Shown in pieces: positions 8,367-17,600 of a DNA stretch of 64,000 nucleotides. Every line of letters begins with the position of its first letter. Positions within the stretch are counted from its first letter, which is position 1. A model generated the notes under the pieces. That model worked only from the letters and a program-made list of their open reading frames with translations, did not search any database and was not told the DNA's origin. The position numbers were made by a program, and so were the translations under genes. The stretch covers positions 116,178 to 180,177 of the forward strand of contig JARYGU010000011.1 of assembly GCA_033795365.1 (NCBI GenBank), read 5' to 3'. Source of the stretch: JARYGU01 sp033795365 (lineage in GTDB: Bacteria > Pseudomonadota > Alphaproteobacteria > Rhizobiales > Rhizobiaceae).

Positions 8367-8610
8367 GAAGGCATGTGCTCGGCATGCCTTCCGGGGGCGC
8401 GTGAGCGCGCGGGGATGGAGGGGGCAAATGCCGGCGAGCATGACCGGTCTGCCAGCGTGAGCGGAGCGCAATCGAGAAGATCGGAATTATGAGGATTGGC
8501 GGCCGTTTTGCGAACCGGCGGGCCTGCCATGCGCAGGCGGCATTTGCGGGGAGCAAGGGGGAAAGTCTCCCTTGGCTCCCACCGGATCGGCAAGGCCCAT
8601 CCGCAGCCGA
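8367..8610 (-). repeat. Leader repeat copy A (upstream of DUF932 gene)
   Basis: An imperfect direct repeat of 13599-13845, in the same place relative to a minus-strand plasmid gene. The core 8391-8447 is the same as 13625-13681 except for two bases. A hairpin (8367-8375 with 8383-8391) sits just before the ribosome site, and a second (about 8547-8580) and third (8522-8538) lie farther upstream. The stem sequences differ between copies but stay paired, which supports an RNA structure. No coding frame is shared. Confidence 0.7.
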
Positions 8611-8706
8611 TGGAGATAAAGCGCGCGCGGCGCTCCGCATCACATGATGGCGGCGGGCATAAGCATGGCCAAGCCCCGCTTTCGCGGGGCTCGTCCGGTT
8701 CGGATT

Positions 8707-9027
8707 TCAGTTGGCCTCGTCGAGGCGGTTGGGGCGCGACCAAGCCAGCACCAGATCGTCGCCGTCTGCTTCGAACAGGCCCGCGTAGATCGGCTTCGGG
8801 AAGCTCGGATCGTCAAGCTTCACGGAGTAGAAGTCGCTGCCCCTGTCTGAGCGTTTCTTCCAGGCCGCTCCGAACTCGGCGGTTCCGGCGAATACCCGGA
8901 AGACCGGGCCGTTCTCCACCGGCTCCTCGATTGGGACGAACCGTACGCCCTTGACGTTGATCGTGAGGGTCTTGACCGAGCCGGTGAAGCCGTTTTCGGT
9001 GCGGGTGAAAGTGCCGATCGTAGCCAT
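8707..9027 (-). CDS. DUF736 plasmid protein
   Basis: A 106-residue single-domain protein of the DUF736 family. The typical FTRTENGFTGSVKTL start, the central INVKGVRFVPIEEP stretch, then GAAWKK and YAGLFEADGDDLVLAWSR are all present, and the length is usual. The function is not known; the family is almost restricted to alphaproteobacterial plasmids and islands. The start at 9027 has AAGGAAAT upstream; a longer frame to 9216 has none. A decayed second copy lies on the other strand (9330-9653). Confidence 0.88.
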   Translation of the reverse strand: MATIGTFTRTENGFTGSVKTLTINVKGVRFVPIEEPVENGPVFRVFAGTAEFGAAWKKRSDRGSDFYSVKLDDPSFPKPIYAGLFEADGDDLVLAWSRPNRLDEAN

Positions 9028-9145
9028 GTCGTGATTTCCTTCTGCTGATCGGGCCGCGCCCATCGCGGCCTCGATGGCGGTCGGTGGACCGAAGACGATC
9101 GTCCTGCACCCAAAGGGCGGGAACGCAGTGGGAGGCGGCCGGAGG

Positions 9146-9194
9146 CAGCTTTTTTGGTTCGCGATGCAAAGCCGAAGGCGGCGGAAAAAAGCTG
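9146..9194. repeat. Inverted repeat CAGCTTTTTT/AAAAAAGCTG
   Basis: Perfect ten-base arms at 9146-9155 and 9185-9194 enclose about 29 bases, in the roughly 300-base gap between the intact and the decayed DUF736 copies. It could be a terminator-like stem or a recombination scar. The rest of the gap shows no gene. Confidence 0.45.
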
Positions 9195-9329
9195 GCGAAG
9201 GACGTTGCGGGAACAAGATCGAGGCGGCGCCTGCGTTGCCGGTCTTCGGTCAGACCAGCCTCATCGAGGTCGCCGTGGTGCGGCCTGAATCAGTGAAAAA
9301 AATTACGACACGATTACAATCGATCGAGG

Positions 9330-9653
9330 GGTTTCGCCCGCACAGAAAACGGCCTTATCGGGTCCATTGCGGCAAGCGCCAAAACATCGACGTCAAGGGC
9401 ATGAGGTTTCCCTCTCCTTTTGAGAGCCGGTGGAGAACGGCCCCGTTCCTCGGGCCTGCTTCACTTTGATCCGTTCGATGCCGGACGGCGTGAAAGGCGT
9501 GGTCGCCGCAGCAGCGGCGGCTTCTCCGTGAAGCTTGGCGTTCGGGTTTCTCCCGATGTCCTCTTGCTCTATGCGAGCCTGTTCGAAGCAGACGGCGGAG
9601 ATATGCGTGTCCTGCGCTCGTACTGCCGTTGCCGTGCCGACGAGAACGACTGA
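9330..9653 (+). pseudogene. Decayed DUF736 gene
   Basis: The plus strand holds DUF736-like pieces in shifting frames. NIDVKGMRF matches INVKGVRF of the intact copy. Farther on, GGFSVKLGVR then YASLFEADGGDM matches DFYSVKLDDP and YAGLFEADGDDL, and the end RADEND matches RLDEAN. Frameshifts separate the parts, so no functional protein can be made. It lies opposite in direction to the intact copy at 8707-9027, suggesting an inverted duplication or an exchange with a second plasmid. Confidence 0.7.
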
Positions 9654-9885
9654 ATTCTGGATAGGGCGCGGGCTCTCGAGCCGGGGCGATGACAGGCGAG
9701 ACCCGCCTTTACCCTTTGCGTCAGGGATCGTCACCGGAGGCGAAGACCCTGAGGGGCTTCGCGAGCCGTCGCAGGCGGCGAGTAGAGCGCGGCCCGCAGG
9801 GAGACGCCTAGCGATTCAGACATTACCAAGTTATGTATATCCCAATTGGATATGCGGGGGGCGGAAAACTGGGTATGACCTTCCG
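9654..9885. other. Intergenic stretch with small dyad
   Basis: A GC-rich stretch of 230 bases without gene, then a short AT-rich part carrying ATATCC-CAATT-GGATAT (9837-9853), 35 bases downstream of the minus-strand membrane gene. I see no other element. Confidence 0.35.
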
Positions 9886-10302
9886 CTAACGGGCATCGAA
9901 CATGGATGGATCGGCCAGCCTTGCCATCGCCGAAAGGCCGACAAATGCGCCGCCAGCAATGCAGAAGATTTGCTGCCAGACTTCGGAGGGAACGGCTTCG
10001 CCGGTGATGCCGTGCACGAGGGCATAGCCCGCGATCGCGGCAGGGACCGCGAAGATCACGGAGATGAAAAGGCGCAGGATCGGTGAGCGCAGCGTGGCAT
10101 AGAGGTAGGCTAGAACGCCGTAAGCGGCCGCGCCAGCGACAATCCCTACGATGCCGGCACCGACATATCCCGCGCCGGTGGCGAAGGCGAAACGGGTCAC
10201 CGTGATGGCGAACAGAAACGGTAGGGCATAGGTGGCCAGCATATAGGCGAGCGCGCACATGGCGAGGATCAGCACTGCGGACAATGCGATCAACGGAACC
10301 AT
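9886..10302 (-). CDS. Hypothetical membrane protein, 138 aa
   Basis: A small integral membrane protein with about four hydrophobic segments (around residues 4-24, 40-68, 75-98 and 110-130) and hardly any soluble part. I do not recognise the family. It lies in the plasmid block with the same orientation as its neighbours. Confidence 0.6.
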   Translation of the reverse strand: MVPLIALSAVLILAMCALAYMLATYALPFLFAITVTRFAFATGAGYVGAGIVGIVAGAAAYGVLAYLYATLRSPILRLFISVIFAVPAAIAGYALVHGITGEAVPSEVWQQIFCIAGGAFVGLSAMARLADPSMFDAR

Positions 10303-10383
10303 CTTGAACCTTCCCCCTTCACGCCGAACATCGTCACAGGCCGGTTGCTCCGGCGCGCCGACATGACACGCCGGGTTGCTGCT

Positions 10384-10758
10384 TCAAGCGACGATCATCC
10401 CGGCATGGCTCGCCATTTTTGTATACCGGCTGAGCCGGTGCTCGCCCTTGAAGTATAGGTCGCGTTCGACCGGCAACCCAAGCCCGCCGCGAAGATCTTC
10501 TATTTCACTCAACATGACGTAGCCCAGCTCGGGACTGCCTAGCCCAAGGTCGCACAGGCCGAACAGCCGCAAATCGCCGTCTGGTTCCTCGTATCCTTCG
10601 GTGATCAGCCAAGTTGCGCTGCCGTCTGGCGTGAACAACTTTACGACCGGCCGCTGGTCGAAGTCTTCCCGTTCCTGGCTGGCTCGGCCATTCTCGATGA
10701 GACGGGCGCGCAGTTCGTCGGGGATCAGAGCTTCGGTGCGGGGAAATCGCCGTGTCAT
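10384..10758 (-). CDS. DUF2958 protein
   Basis: A 124-residue soluble protein of the DUF2958 family, typical of conjugative alphaproteobacterial plasmids: MTRRFPRTEALIPDELRARL, PVVKLFTPDGSATWLITE, LFGLCDLGLGSPELGYV and a C-terminal ERDLYFKGEHRLSRY are conserved-looking blocks. The function is unknown. The start at 10758 follows GGGGAGGCGG and overlaps the stop of the upstream gene as ATGA, so the two are coupled. Confidence 0.82.
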   Translation of the reverse strand: MTRRFPRTEALIPDELRARLIENGRASQEREDFDQRPVVKLFTPDGSATWLITEGYEEPDGDLRLFGLCDLGLGSPELGYVMLSEIEDLRGGLGLPVERDLYFKGEHRLSRYTKMASHAGMIVA

Positions 10759-11111
10759 AACGCCGCCTCCCCTGCCTCGTCCCAAAGCTCCGCATCCTCG
10801 TTGATCCGGTAGCGGACGCGGAAGGCGCCGATAGCGCCTTCCTGCCGTTCCAGCTTACGGGTCAGGGTGTCGATCTCGGCACGTCGCTCGAAGCGGAGTT
10901 GGGCTACGATTTCCTGATATCGGCGCTCGTCCGCAGTCGTCCATGTCGAGGTCGAGCGGCCATATTGCCTGGTCTTAACACGGGCGGTGATCGCCATGCG
11001 CTCGGCGCGCTTCATGATCTGCCTTTCGATGATCTCGATGTGGTTGCGGGTTTCTTCGCAAGCCCTCACCATGCGGGCCAGCATTGCCCGCTGCTCGGCA
11101 TAGGTTCTCAT
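10755..11111 (-). CDS. Hypothetical coiled-coil plasmid protein, 118 aa
   Basis: A basic, mainly helical protein with heptad-like stretches (RMVRACEETRNHIEIIERQIM and a later RAEIDTLTRKLERQEG) that suggest a coiled coil. The start at 11111 has CAGGAA upstream; the longer frame to 11306 has no support. It is the gene before DUF2958 and is translationally coupled to it. The family is not recognised. Confidence 0.6.
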   Translation of the reverse strand: MRTYAEQRAMLARMVRACEETRNHIEIIERQIMKRAERMAITARVKTRQYGRSTSTWTTADERRYQEIVAQLRFERRAEIDTLTRKLERQEGAIGAFRVRYRINEDAELWDEAGEAAL

Positions 11112-11229
11112 TGTCGTGGTTCCTGTGATGCGCTGGCGGTTCCCGGCCGCTGCACTGCCGCGACCCGGGAATTCCCCGGCGCAATGAAGAAGGAGGCCGG
11201 AACCGCGCGACGGCTCCGGCCATGGCCGC

Positions 11230-13569
11230 TCACTCGGCGGCGTCATGGAAGACGGGTGCGTCTTCCGCCGCATTCGGGTTCTCGGCGGAGGTAGGCTCGC
11301 CTGCATCCGGTTTTCTTGCTTCGGACGCGCCGTCCGCTGCTGCTTCCGCAGCCGTCTCGGCGTCGGCTTCCGCCTGCGGTGCTGCAGGCGATGCGGGTTG
11401 CTCGGTGCGCAGCAACGGCGGAAGCCATCCGGTTCCGGCCAGAAGCTGCTCGGCGGCTTCCGCCATCTGCACCTTCTTCATACCTGAGAGCCGTTCCGCC
11501 GTCTCGTCGCCAAGGGCTTCCCCCACGGCGGCGAGGATGTGCGCCTTGGTGATGCGCCCGAGATAGGTCCGCACGGTTGGCGTCCACTGCTGGCTCATGT
11601 CCAGCGCAAGCGCGGTCGCCAGCTTGTCAGCGGTTTCAAGAGCGCGCGGCTTGTGATCCCATGGCAGTTTGACGGCACTGACGGTTAAGGACGCGCAGTG
11701 CGCGAGCAAGGCCATGACGCTCACCTGATCCAGCCCGGCGATGAAGCCCCAAAGGTCCGCAACACCCTGCGGCACGTCCGCCGCCCATCCGTCATGGCGA
11801 TCCGACAGCAGCTTTGCCGCCGCCGTATCCTCGATACCGTCCGCATGCGCTCCAAGCGGTGGGTTGTAAGGCCGGATGTCGAGGGCTTGCGCTTCCTTGC
11901 CGCGATAGAACGTCTGGGCGGCGAGCGCATGAGTGACGGCGATCAGAGCAATCTCCGGTTGCTCACCAAGCGCAAGGCGAAGCCCAAGCGTCCGGTGCGC
12001 GGTCAGGTCACGGACAAGGCCATCCGAAATCGGCCTGCCCTCTTCCTCCGAATCGTCGGCCTCGCTGTCAGGGTCCGGACTGAAATCATCCTCGATGATC
12101 TCGCCGTCCTCGTTCACGCGCACGCCGTCAACCAAGGTTTCACCGTCCGCGTTTCCGTCGTCTTCCGGCTCCGGGACCTCGTCCTCGGGCCGGATGAAGC
12201 CACGCTCAATGCGGGCGGTTCCGTCATGATTGAGCGAAACAAATACGCCGCCCCGTGCAAGCGCATCCGGCTCATAGGCGTCCCTCATGCTGTCGAGCCG
12301 CTTCATTTCCGCTTCAAGCTCCATGAAGCGGGTTTCGTCGTCCGGGGCGTATTCGTCCACGCTTCCCAACACTTCCGCCAACCGTTCATGTTCCTCTTGC
12401 GCGGCGATGTAGGCGGCTTCGTCCTCGTCCGAAAGGTCGACAAGCGCCGGATAGACGCGACGGAAGCCATGGGCATATGGGAAGTCGATCGAGGCATTCG
12501 CCCACTTCCAACCCTCCGCCTGAACGTCGGCGGCGATGCCTTCCAGCTTCTCGATGACCAGTCGGTCGAGAAGCGCTGCGTCTTCGAAGTATCCGCCGCG
12601 ATCATCGGTGAACAGGTCGCGGACGATATAGCCGCCCGCTTGCGTATAGGCTTCCGCTCCGACGAAAATCGCCTTGCGGTCGCTCGCGTGAATATGGGTG
12701 TGAGTCAGGTCGCGGCGGATAATGTGCGGCTCGCGGTTGTAGCCGAGACCGGCATAAACCTGCTCCTGCCGCGCATGATCATCGGTGATAGCGAAGGCCT
12801 GCAACTGGTCGAGCTTCAAGCCGCCTTCGCGATAAATCTGCATCAGCTTCGGGCTGACTGCCCCGAGCCGTAGCCGCTGCCTGACGACATGGGCGCTGAC
12901 GCCGAAGCGGGCAGCGATTTCTTCCGCTCCCCATCCGCGATTTTCCGCAAGTTCGCGAAACGCCTCGAACTGGTCGGCGGGGTGCATCGCGGCCCGGTTC
13001 ACGTTCTCGTCAAGGCTGATCTCGAACGGGTCGTTTGCCGTATCGATGATGCAACGGACGGCTTCCGTCTTCCTGATTTCCTTGCGTTTGACGCGGAGGA
13101 GCTGTGCCAGCCTGCGGCCTTCTCCGATGGTCACGAAATAGAAGCCGGTGGGCTGCGCGTCCGGATCATATTCCGGCTCCACCACGAGGTTTTGCAGGAT
13201 GCCCTTGGCGGCGATGCTGGCCGCATAGGCTTCGATAGTTTCCTGGCTGTGCGGGGTTTTGCGCGCATTGCGCGGCGATTTCTTGAGCTTGTTGAGGGGA
13301 ATGAAGACCTCCCCGCCGGTGACGGCCTCCGATGCGGTATCCGCAGCCGCAGCGACATCCGCTGCCGCTTCCGGGGCGGTGTCCGTCGGAATAGTTTCCA
13401 CATCCGCGACGTTTTCCGCGTCGAACGCAATGACGTCCGGTTCCTGCGCTGGCAAATCCGCCACCGCATTCACTCCCGCTTCTCCGACGCTGCGGGTTTC
13501 CACATCCGCTGCCACGTCTTCCACCGTCGCGAGCGCGACGGCCTTGGCCTTCTTCGATATCCTTGCCAT
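11230..13569 (-). CDS. Large ParB/Spo0J-type plasmid protein
   Basis: A 779-residue protein with a ParB N-terminal (sulfiredoxin-like) domain at about residues 90-190: VFIPLNKLKKSPRNARKTP, then GEGRRLAQLL and DENVNRAAMHPADQFEAF, followed by a helix-turn-helix (GAEEIAARFGVSAHVVRQRLRL). The long C-terminal region, acidic in the middle, is not found in classic partition ParB proteins (about 300 residues). Such giant ParB-like proteins occur on conjugative alphaproteobacterial plasmids together with DUF932. There is no ParA gene here, so a role in partition is not shown. Start 13569 follows AAGGAAAGGA. Confidence 0.85.
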   Translation of the reverse strand: MARISKKAKAVALATVEDVAADVETRSVGEAGVNAVADLPAQEPDVIAFDAENVADVETIPTDTAPEAAADVAAAADTASEAVTGGEVFIPLNKLKKSPRNARKTPHSQETIEAYAASIAAKGILQNLVVEPEYDPDAQPTGFYFVTIGEGRRLAQLLRVKRKEIRKTEAVRCIIDTANDPFEISLDENVNRAAMHPADQFEAFRELAENRGWGAEEIAARFGVSAHVVRQRLRLGAVSPKLMQIYREGGLKLDQLQAFAITDDHARQEQVYAGLGYNREPHIIRRDLTHTHIHASDRKAIFVGAEAYTQAGGYIVRDLFTDDRGGYFEDAALLDRLVIEKLEGIAADVQAEGWKWANASIDFPYAHGFRRVYPALVDLSDEDEAAYIAAQEEHERLAEVLGSVDEYAPDDETRFMELEAEMKRLDSMRDAYEPDALARGGVFVSLNHDGTARIERGFIRPEDEVPEPEDDGNADGETLVDGVRVNEDGEIIEDDFSPDPDSEADDSEEEGRPISDGLVRDLTAHRTLGLRLALGEQPEIALIAVTHALAAQTFYRGKEAQALDIRPYNPPLGAHADGIEDTAAAKLLSDRHDGWAADVPQGVADLWGFIAGLDQVSVMALLAHCASLTVSAVKLPWDHKPRALETADKLATALALDMSQQWTPTVRTYLGRITKAHILAAVGEALGDETAERLSGMKKVQMAEAAEQLLAGTGWLPPLLRTEQPASPAAPQAEADAETAAEAAADGASEARKPDAGEPTSAENPNAAEDAPVFHDAAE

Positions 13570-13598
13570 TGTTCCAATCCTTTCCTTGCGTAAATGCC

Positions 13599-13845
13599 GG
13601 AGGCATGTCTCCCCGACATGCCTCCCGGGGGCGCGTGAGTGCGCGGGGATGGAGGGGGCAAATGCCGGCGAGCATGGCCGGGCTGCACGGCGAGCGGGGG
13701 GGGGTTGGATGCATTGAACCGCGCTGGATTATTGCACCGCTCTGCGAGCGGGCGGCCCTGCCGTGTGCAGGCGGCGTTTGCAGGGGAGCAAGGGGGAAGA
13801 CCCCTTGGCTCCCCCAGGGATCGGCAAGGTGTCAGCCGCAGCCGA
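13599..13845 (-). repeat. Leader repeat copy B (upstream of ParB-like gene)
   Basis: The second copy of the element at 8367-8610. Its first hairpin (13599-13609 with 13615-13625, eleven perfect pairs, loop TCCCC) lies just upstream of the ribosome site of the ParB-like gene. A second hairpin pairs 13783-13795 with 13801-13814. Stem changes relative to copy A are compensated in part on both arms. Confidence 0.7.
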
Positions 13846-13874
13846 CCAGAACAAGGAGAGCGAAGCTCACCTTA

Positions 13875-14034
13875 TGGAAATCGGAAAATTCCGATCGGAA
13901 AGGCGCGGCCATCTGGCGGCGGTCCGGCCATGCAGTATAGCGGGCGCATTCCCCTCTATTATGTGCAGGATATGGACGCCTGGGCGGACACACGGCTTTC
14001 CAAACCGGTCCATTCAACATCGGAAAGAAGCTAA
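13875..14034 (+). pseudogene. Relic of an excisionase-like HTH gene
   Basis: The last roughly 50 codons read RKIPIGKARPSGGGPAMQY then YYVQDMDAWADTRLSKPVHSTSE. This is the usual second half of AlpA/excisionase-type MerR-like helix-turn-helix proteins (GGGP, hydrophobic strand, YxxxDLDAWxxxR, RSTSE). The N-terminal helix-turn-helix is missing; upstream bases belong to leader repeat B. It marks where the plasmid block ends and the copper island begins. Confidence 0.5.
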
Positions 14035-14230
14035 CACGTCTCTGTGGCTATTAGGCCGCTTCAGCCAGGCCCGTGGTGCGGCCAACCCCGCGCTATCACC
14101 CGAAGAACCCCCTTCGATGCCCGGCATGCTTGCCGCGCAGCGACTTGATTTTACCCGGACGGCGCCGCGATCGCGAGAGATCGGCACCGCCGACTTATCC
14201 TGCTGCCGGAGGTGCGGCGAACGCCGATTT
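14035..14230. other. Intergenic boundary region
   Basis: About 200 bases between the HTH relic and the end of the copper operon, without gene or clear repeat. Being between two unrelated blocks, it could hold a junction of an earlier insertion, but I see no attachment site. Confidence 0.35.
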
Positions 14231-14686
14231 TTATCCCTTCGGCCGAACTCGCATGTAAACCTCGCTGCTGCCGTCCTTCTTGAACGCCACGACATCGTAG
14301 GAGGCGTTGGGATCGGTGCCCATTCCGAGCGACCCGCGCGGCATCCCCGCGACAGCGAGCCCCGCGATCTCTGGCTGATCAGAAATGAGCTTTTCGACCG
14401 CTTCCAGGGGAACATGTCCTTCAACGACATAGGAACCAAGGATAGCCGTATGGCAGCCCTCCAATTCCTTCGGGACGCCGTATTTCCGCTTGATCCCATC
14501 GAGATCGCTGACCTCTTGCACATCCACCGCAATATCCGCTTCTGCGATGGCGTCAGCCCAAGCGCCGCAACAGCCACATGTCGGGTCTTTGTACACCGTC
14601 ATTTTCGCCTGAGATGCAAATGCCGCACCGGACTTGCCCACCGCGACCGCGACGATGGCCGAGCAGATAAAATGTCTCCTGTTCAT
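14231..14686 (-). CDS. DUF411 periplasmic metal-binding protein
   Basis: A 151-residue exported protein with a signal peptide (MNRRHFICSAIVAVAVGKSG region) and the DUF411 domain: VYKDPTCGCCGAWADAI with a CGCC site, GCHTAILGSYVVEGHVP, and a Met-containing GMPRGSLGMG loop. DUF411 proteins are linked to copper resistance operons and are thought to bind copper. ATG at 14686 overlaps the cusA stop as ATGA, with the AAAGGAG site inside the end of cusA. It is the last gene of the Cus operon; a paralogue is at 43245. Confidence 0.85.
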   Translation of the reverse strand: MNRRHFICSAIVAVAVGKSGAAFASQAKMTVYKDPTCGCCGAWADAIAEADIAVDVQEVSDLDGIKRKYGVPKELEGCHTAILGSYVVEGHVPLEAVEKLISDQPEIAGLAVAGMPRGSLGMGTDPNASYDVVAFKKDGSSEVYMRVRPKG

Positions 14687-17600
14687 GCCAGAACTCCTTT
14701 CATAGATGTTTTTTGGGTTTCCTCCGGCTGGACTTTCGGTAAGCGCCAGCCTTTCACGAGCGCATAGACGGCGGGAATGACGACGAGCGTGAGGATCGTC
14801 GAAGAGACCATTCCGCCGATCATCGGGACGGCGATGCGTTGCATGATCTCGGAGCCCGTCCCTGTGCTCCATAATATCGGCACGAGACCGGCCATGATGG
14901 CGACGACAGTCATCATCTTGGGACGGACACGTTCGACGGCGCCCACCATGATCGCTTCATGCAGGTCGGTCCTGGTAAGGGTCTTACCGCTTCTGCCGCA
15001 TACCTCTTGCCGATCCTTGAGCGCGTGATCGAGATAGATCAGCATAATAACGCCGGTTTCAGCGGCCACGCCCGCCAATGCGATGAAACCGACTGCAACT
15101 GCCACGGACGCATTGAAGCCCAACCACCACATCAGCCAGATGCCGCCGACGAGCGCGAACGGCAATGAGAGCATTACGATGAAGGTTTCGGTCAGCGCAC
15201 GGAAGTTCAGGTAAAGCAGCAGGAAAATCAGCGCGAGGGTGAGCGGAACGACGATGAGCAGCCTGGCTTTGGCACGCTCCAGATATTCGAACTGGCCGCT
15301 CCAACCGACAGAGTAGCCCGGTGGCAGTTCAATGCTTTTGGCGACGGCGTCCCGCGCATCGGCAACATAGCCTCCGAGATCCCGGCCGGCGATATCGACG
15401 AAGATATAGACCGCAAGCTGGCCATTTTCGGTTCGGATGCTGGTCGCTCCCCGGCTCAGGTTTACTTCCGCCACCTCCCCCAATGGAACGGATCCACCAC
15501 CCGGGATTGCCACCTGAACCTCGCGGGCGATTGCCTGGGGATCGCTTCGGAACGCTCGCGGATAACGGACGGTCACCCCATACCGCTCGCGCCCTTCCAC
15601 CGTCGATGTAACGACTTCCGCCCCCAGAGCCATTCCGATGACCTCTTGGACGTCGTCCACGGTCAGACCATATCGTCCGAGTTTGATGCGGTCTGGGATG
15701 ATATCGAGGTAATATCCGCCGATCACACGCTCGGCATAGGCGCTTGATGTTCCCGATACGGTCTTTAAAACCGCTTCGATGTCTCGCGCGATGCGCTCCA
15801 TTTCCTTGAGATCGGTGCCGAAGACCTTCACGCCGACAGGTGTGCGGATGCCGGTTGAGAGCATATCGATGCGAGCGCGGATCGGCATCGTCCAGGCATT
15901 TGAAACACCTGGAAACTGAAGTGCGGCATCCATCTCCTGCTTCAGGCTGTCGATGGTCACGCCGGGCCGCCATTCAGATTTCGGCTTGAGGGTAATGATC
16001 GTCTCGAACATCTCGGTCGGAGCGGGATCGGTCGCCGTCAGGGCCCTCCCAGCCTTGCCGAAAACCGTCTTCACCTCAGGAAATGATTTGATGATGCGAT
16101 CCTGTGTCTGCATCAGCTCCGCCGCTTTGGTGACGGATAGACCCGGCAGGGTCGTTGGCATGTACATGAGCGTGCCCTCGTTCAACGCGGGCATGAACTC
16201 GCTGCCGATCTGTCGTGCCGGCCATACTGTCACGGCCAGCGCGACCAACGCGATCAGGATCGTGATCGTTTTTGCCCGAAGGACCGTGGCAATAATCGGT
16301 CGATAGAGCCAAATCAGCAACCGATTGATCGGGTTCCTATGCTCGGGCACGATCTTGCCGCGAACGAACACGATCATCAGGGCGGGCACCAGAGTGATGG
16401 AAAGAAGCGCCGCAGCCGCCATCGCAAACGTCTTGGTGAACGCCAGCGGACCGAATAGTCGCCCCTCCTGGGATTCCAGAGTGAAGATCGGCAGGAAGGA
16501 GACCGTGATGATGAGGAGACTGAAGAATAGCGCGGGCCCAACTTCGCTCGCTGCATCGATCAGGACCTGAGTTCTGTTCTTGTCAGGGGGGGCACGTTCA
16601 AGGTGTTTGTGTGCGTTTTCGATCATCACGATTGCGGCGTCGATCATCGCCCCAATGGCAATGGCGATCCCGCCAAGGCTCATGATGTTCGCGCCGATCC
16701 CCAACATCCGCATCGATATGAAGGCAATCAGAATGCCGATCGGAAGCATGATGATTGCGACCAAGGCGCTCCGGACATGGAGAAGAAAGACGATGGTCAC
16801 CAGGGCGACGACAATGGACTCCTCGATCAAAGTGCCCTTCAGGGTCTCGATTGCAGCATTGATCAGTTCAGAGCGGTCGTAGACCGGGACGATCTCGGTC
16901 CCGGACGGCAGGCTTTTCGCGACTGCCTCCAGGTTCTTTTTCACTCCGTCGATGACGGTAAGGGCATTGGAACCAAAGCGCTGAAGCACGATACCGCTCG
17001 CGACTTCCCCCTCGCCATTCAGCTCTGTAATGCCACGTCGTTCATCGGGAACGGCCTCAATCCGCGCAACGTCACGAAGCCGAAGCGCTGCTCCGTTTTC
17101 CGTCATGAGAACGATGTTCTCGATATCGGTGATGCCCTGCAGGTACCCCCTGCCTCGAACCATGAACTCAAATTCCGAAAGTTCGACAGTCCGGCCGCCG
17201 ACATCCCGATTGCTGGCCCGGACAGCCTCGGCAACTTGCTTGAGGGTAATGTTCTGGGCACGCAGGCGGATCGGATCCACGACGACCGAATACTGTTTTA
17301 CGAAGCCGCCGACGCTGGCCACTTCCGAAACGCCTTCCGCCTTGGAAAGACCGAAGCGGACAACCCAGTCCTGAAGCGATCGCAGTTCGGCCAGAGACAG
17401 TTCCTTGGCGATCAGCGCGTACTGGTACACCCAGCCGACGCCGGTTGCGTCGGGACCCAGACTGGGCGCGACGCCGTCCGGCAGACGGCCGGCCGCGGCG
17501 TTAAGATATTCAAGCACTCGGCTGCGTGCCCAATAGGGATCGGTTCCATCTTCGAAGATGACGTAGACGAACGAGACACCGAAGAAGGAGAAGCCCCGCA

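Noticed and set aside
7207..8460. A 417-codon open frame on the plus strand
   Set aside because: It is antisense to the DUF932 gene and has no ribosome site or family motif.
11698..12873. A 391-codon open frame on the plus strand
   Set aside because: It is antisense to the ParB-like gene and explained by codon bias of that gene.
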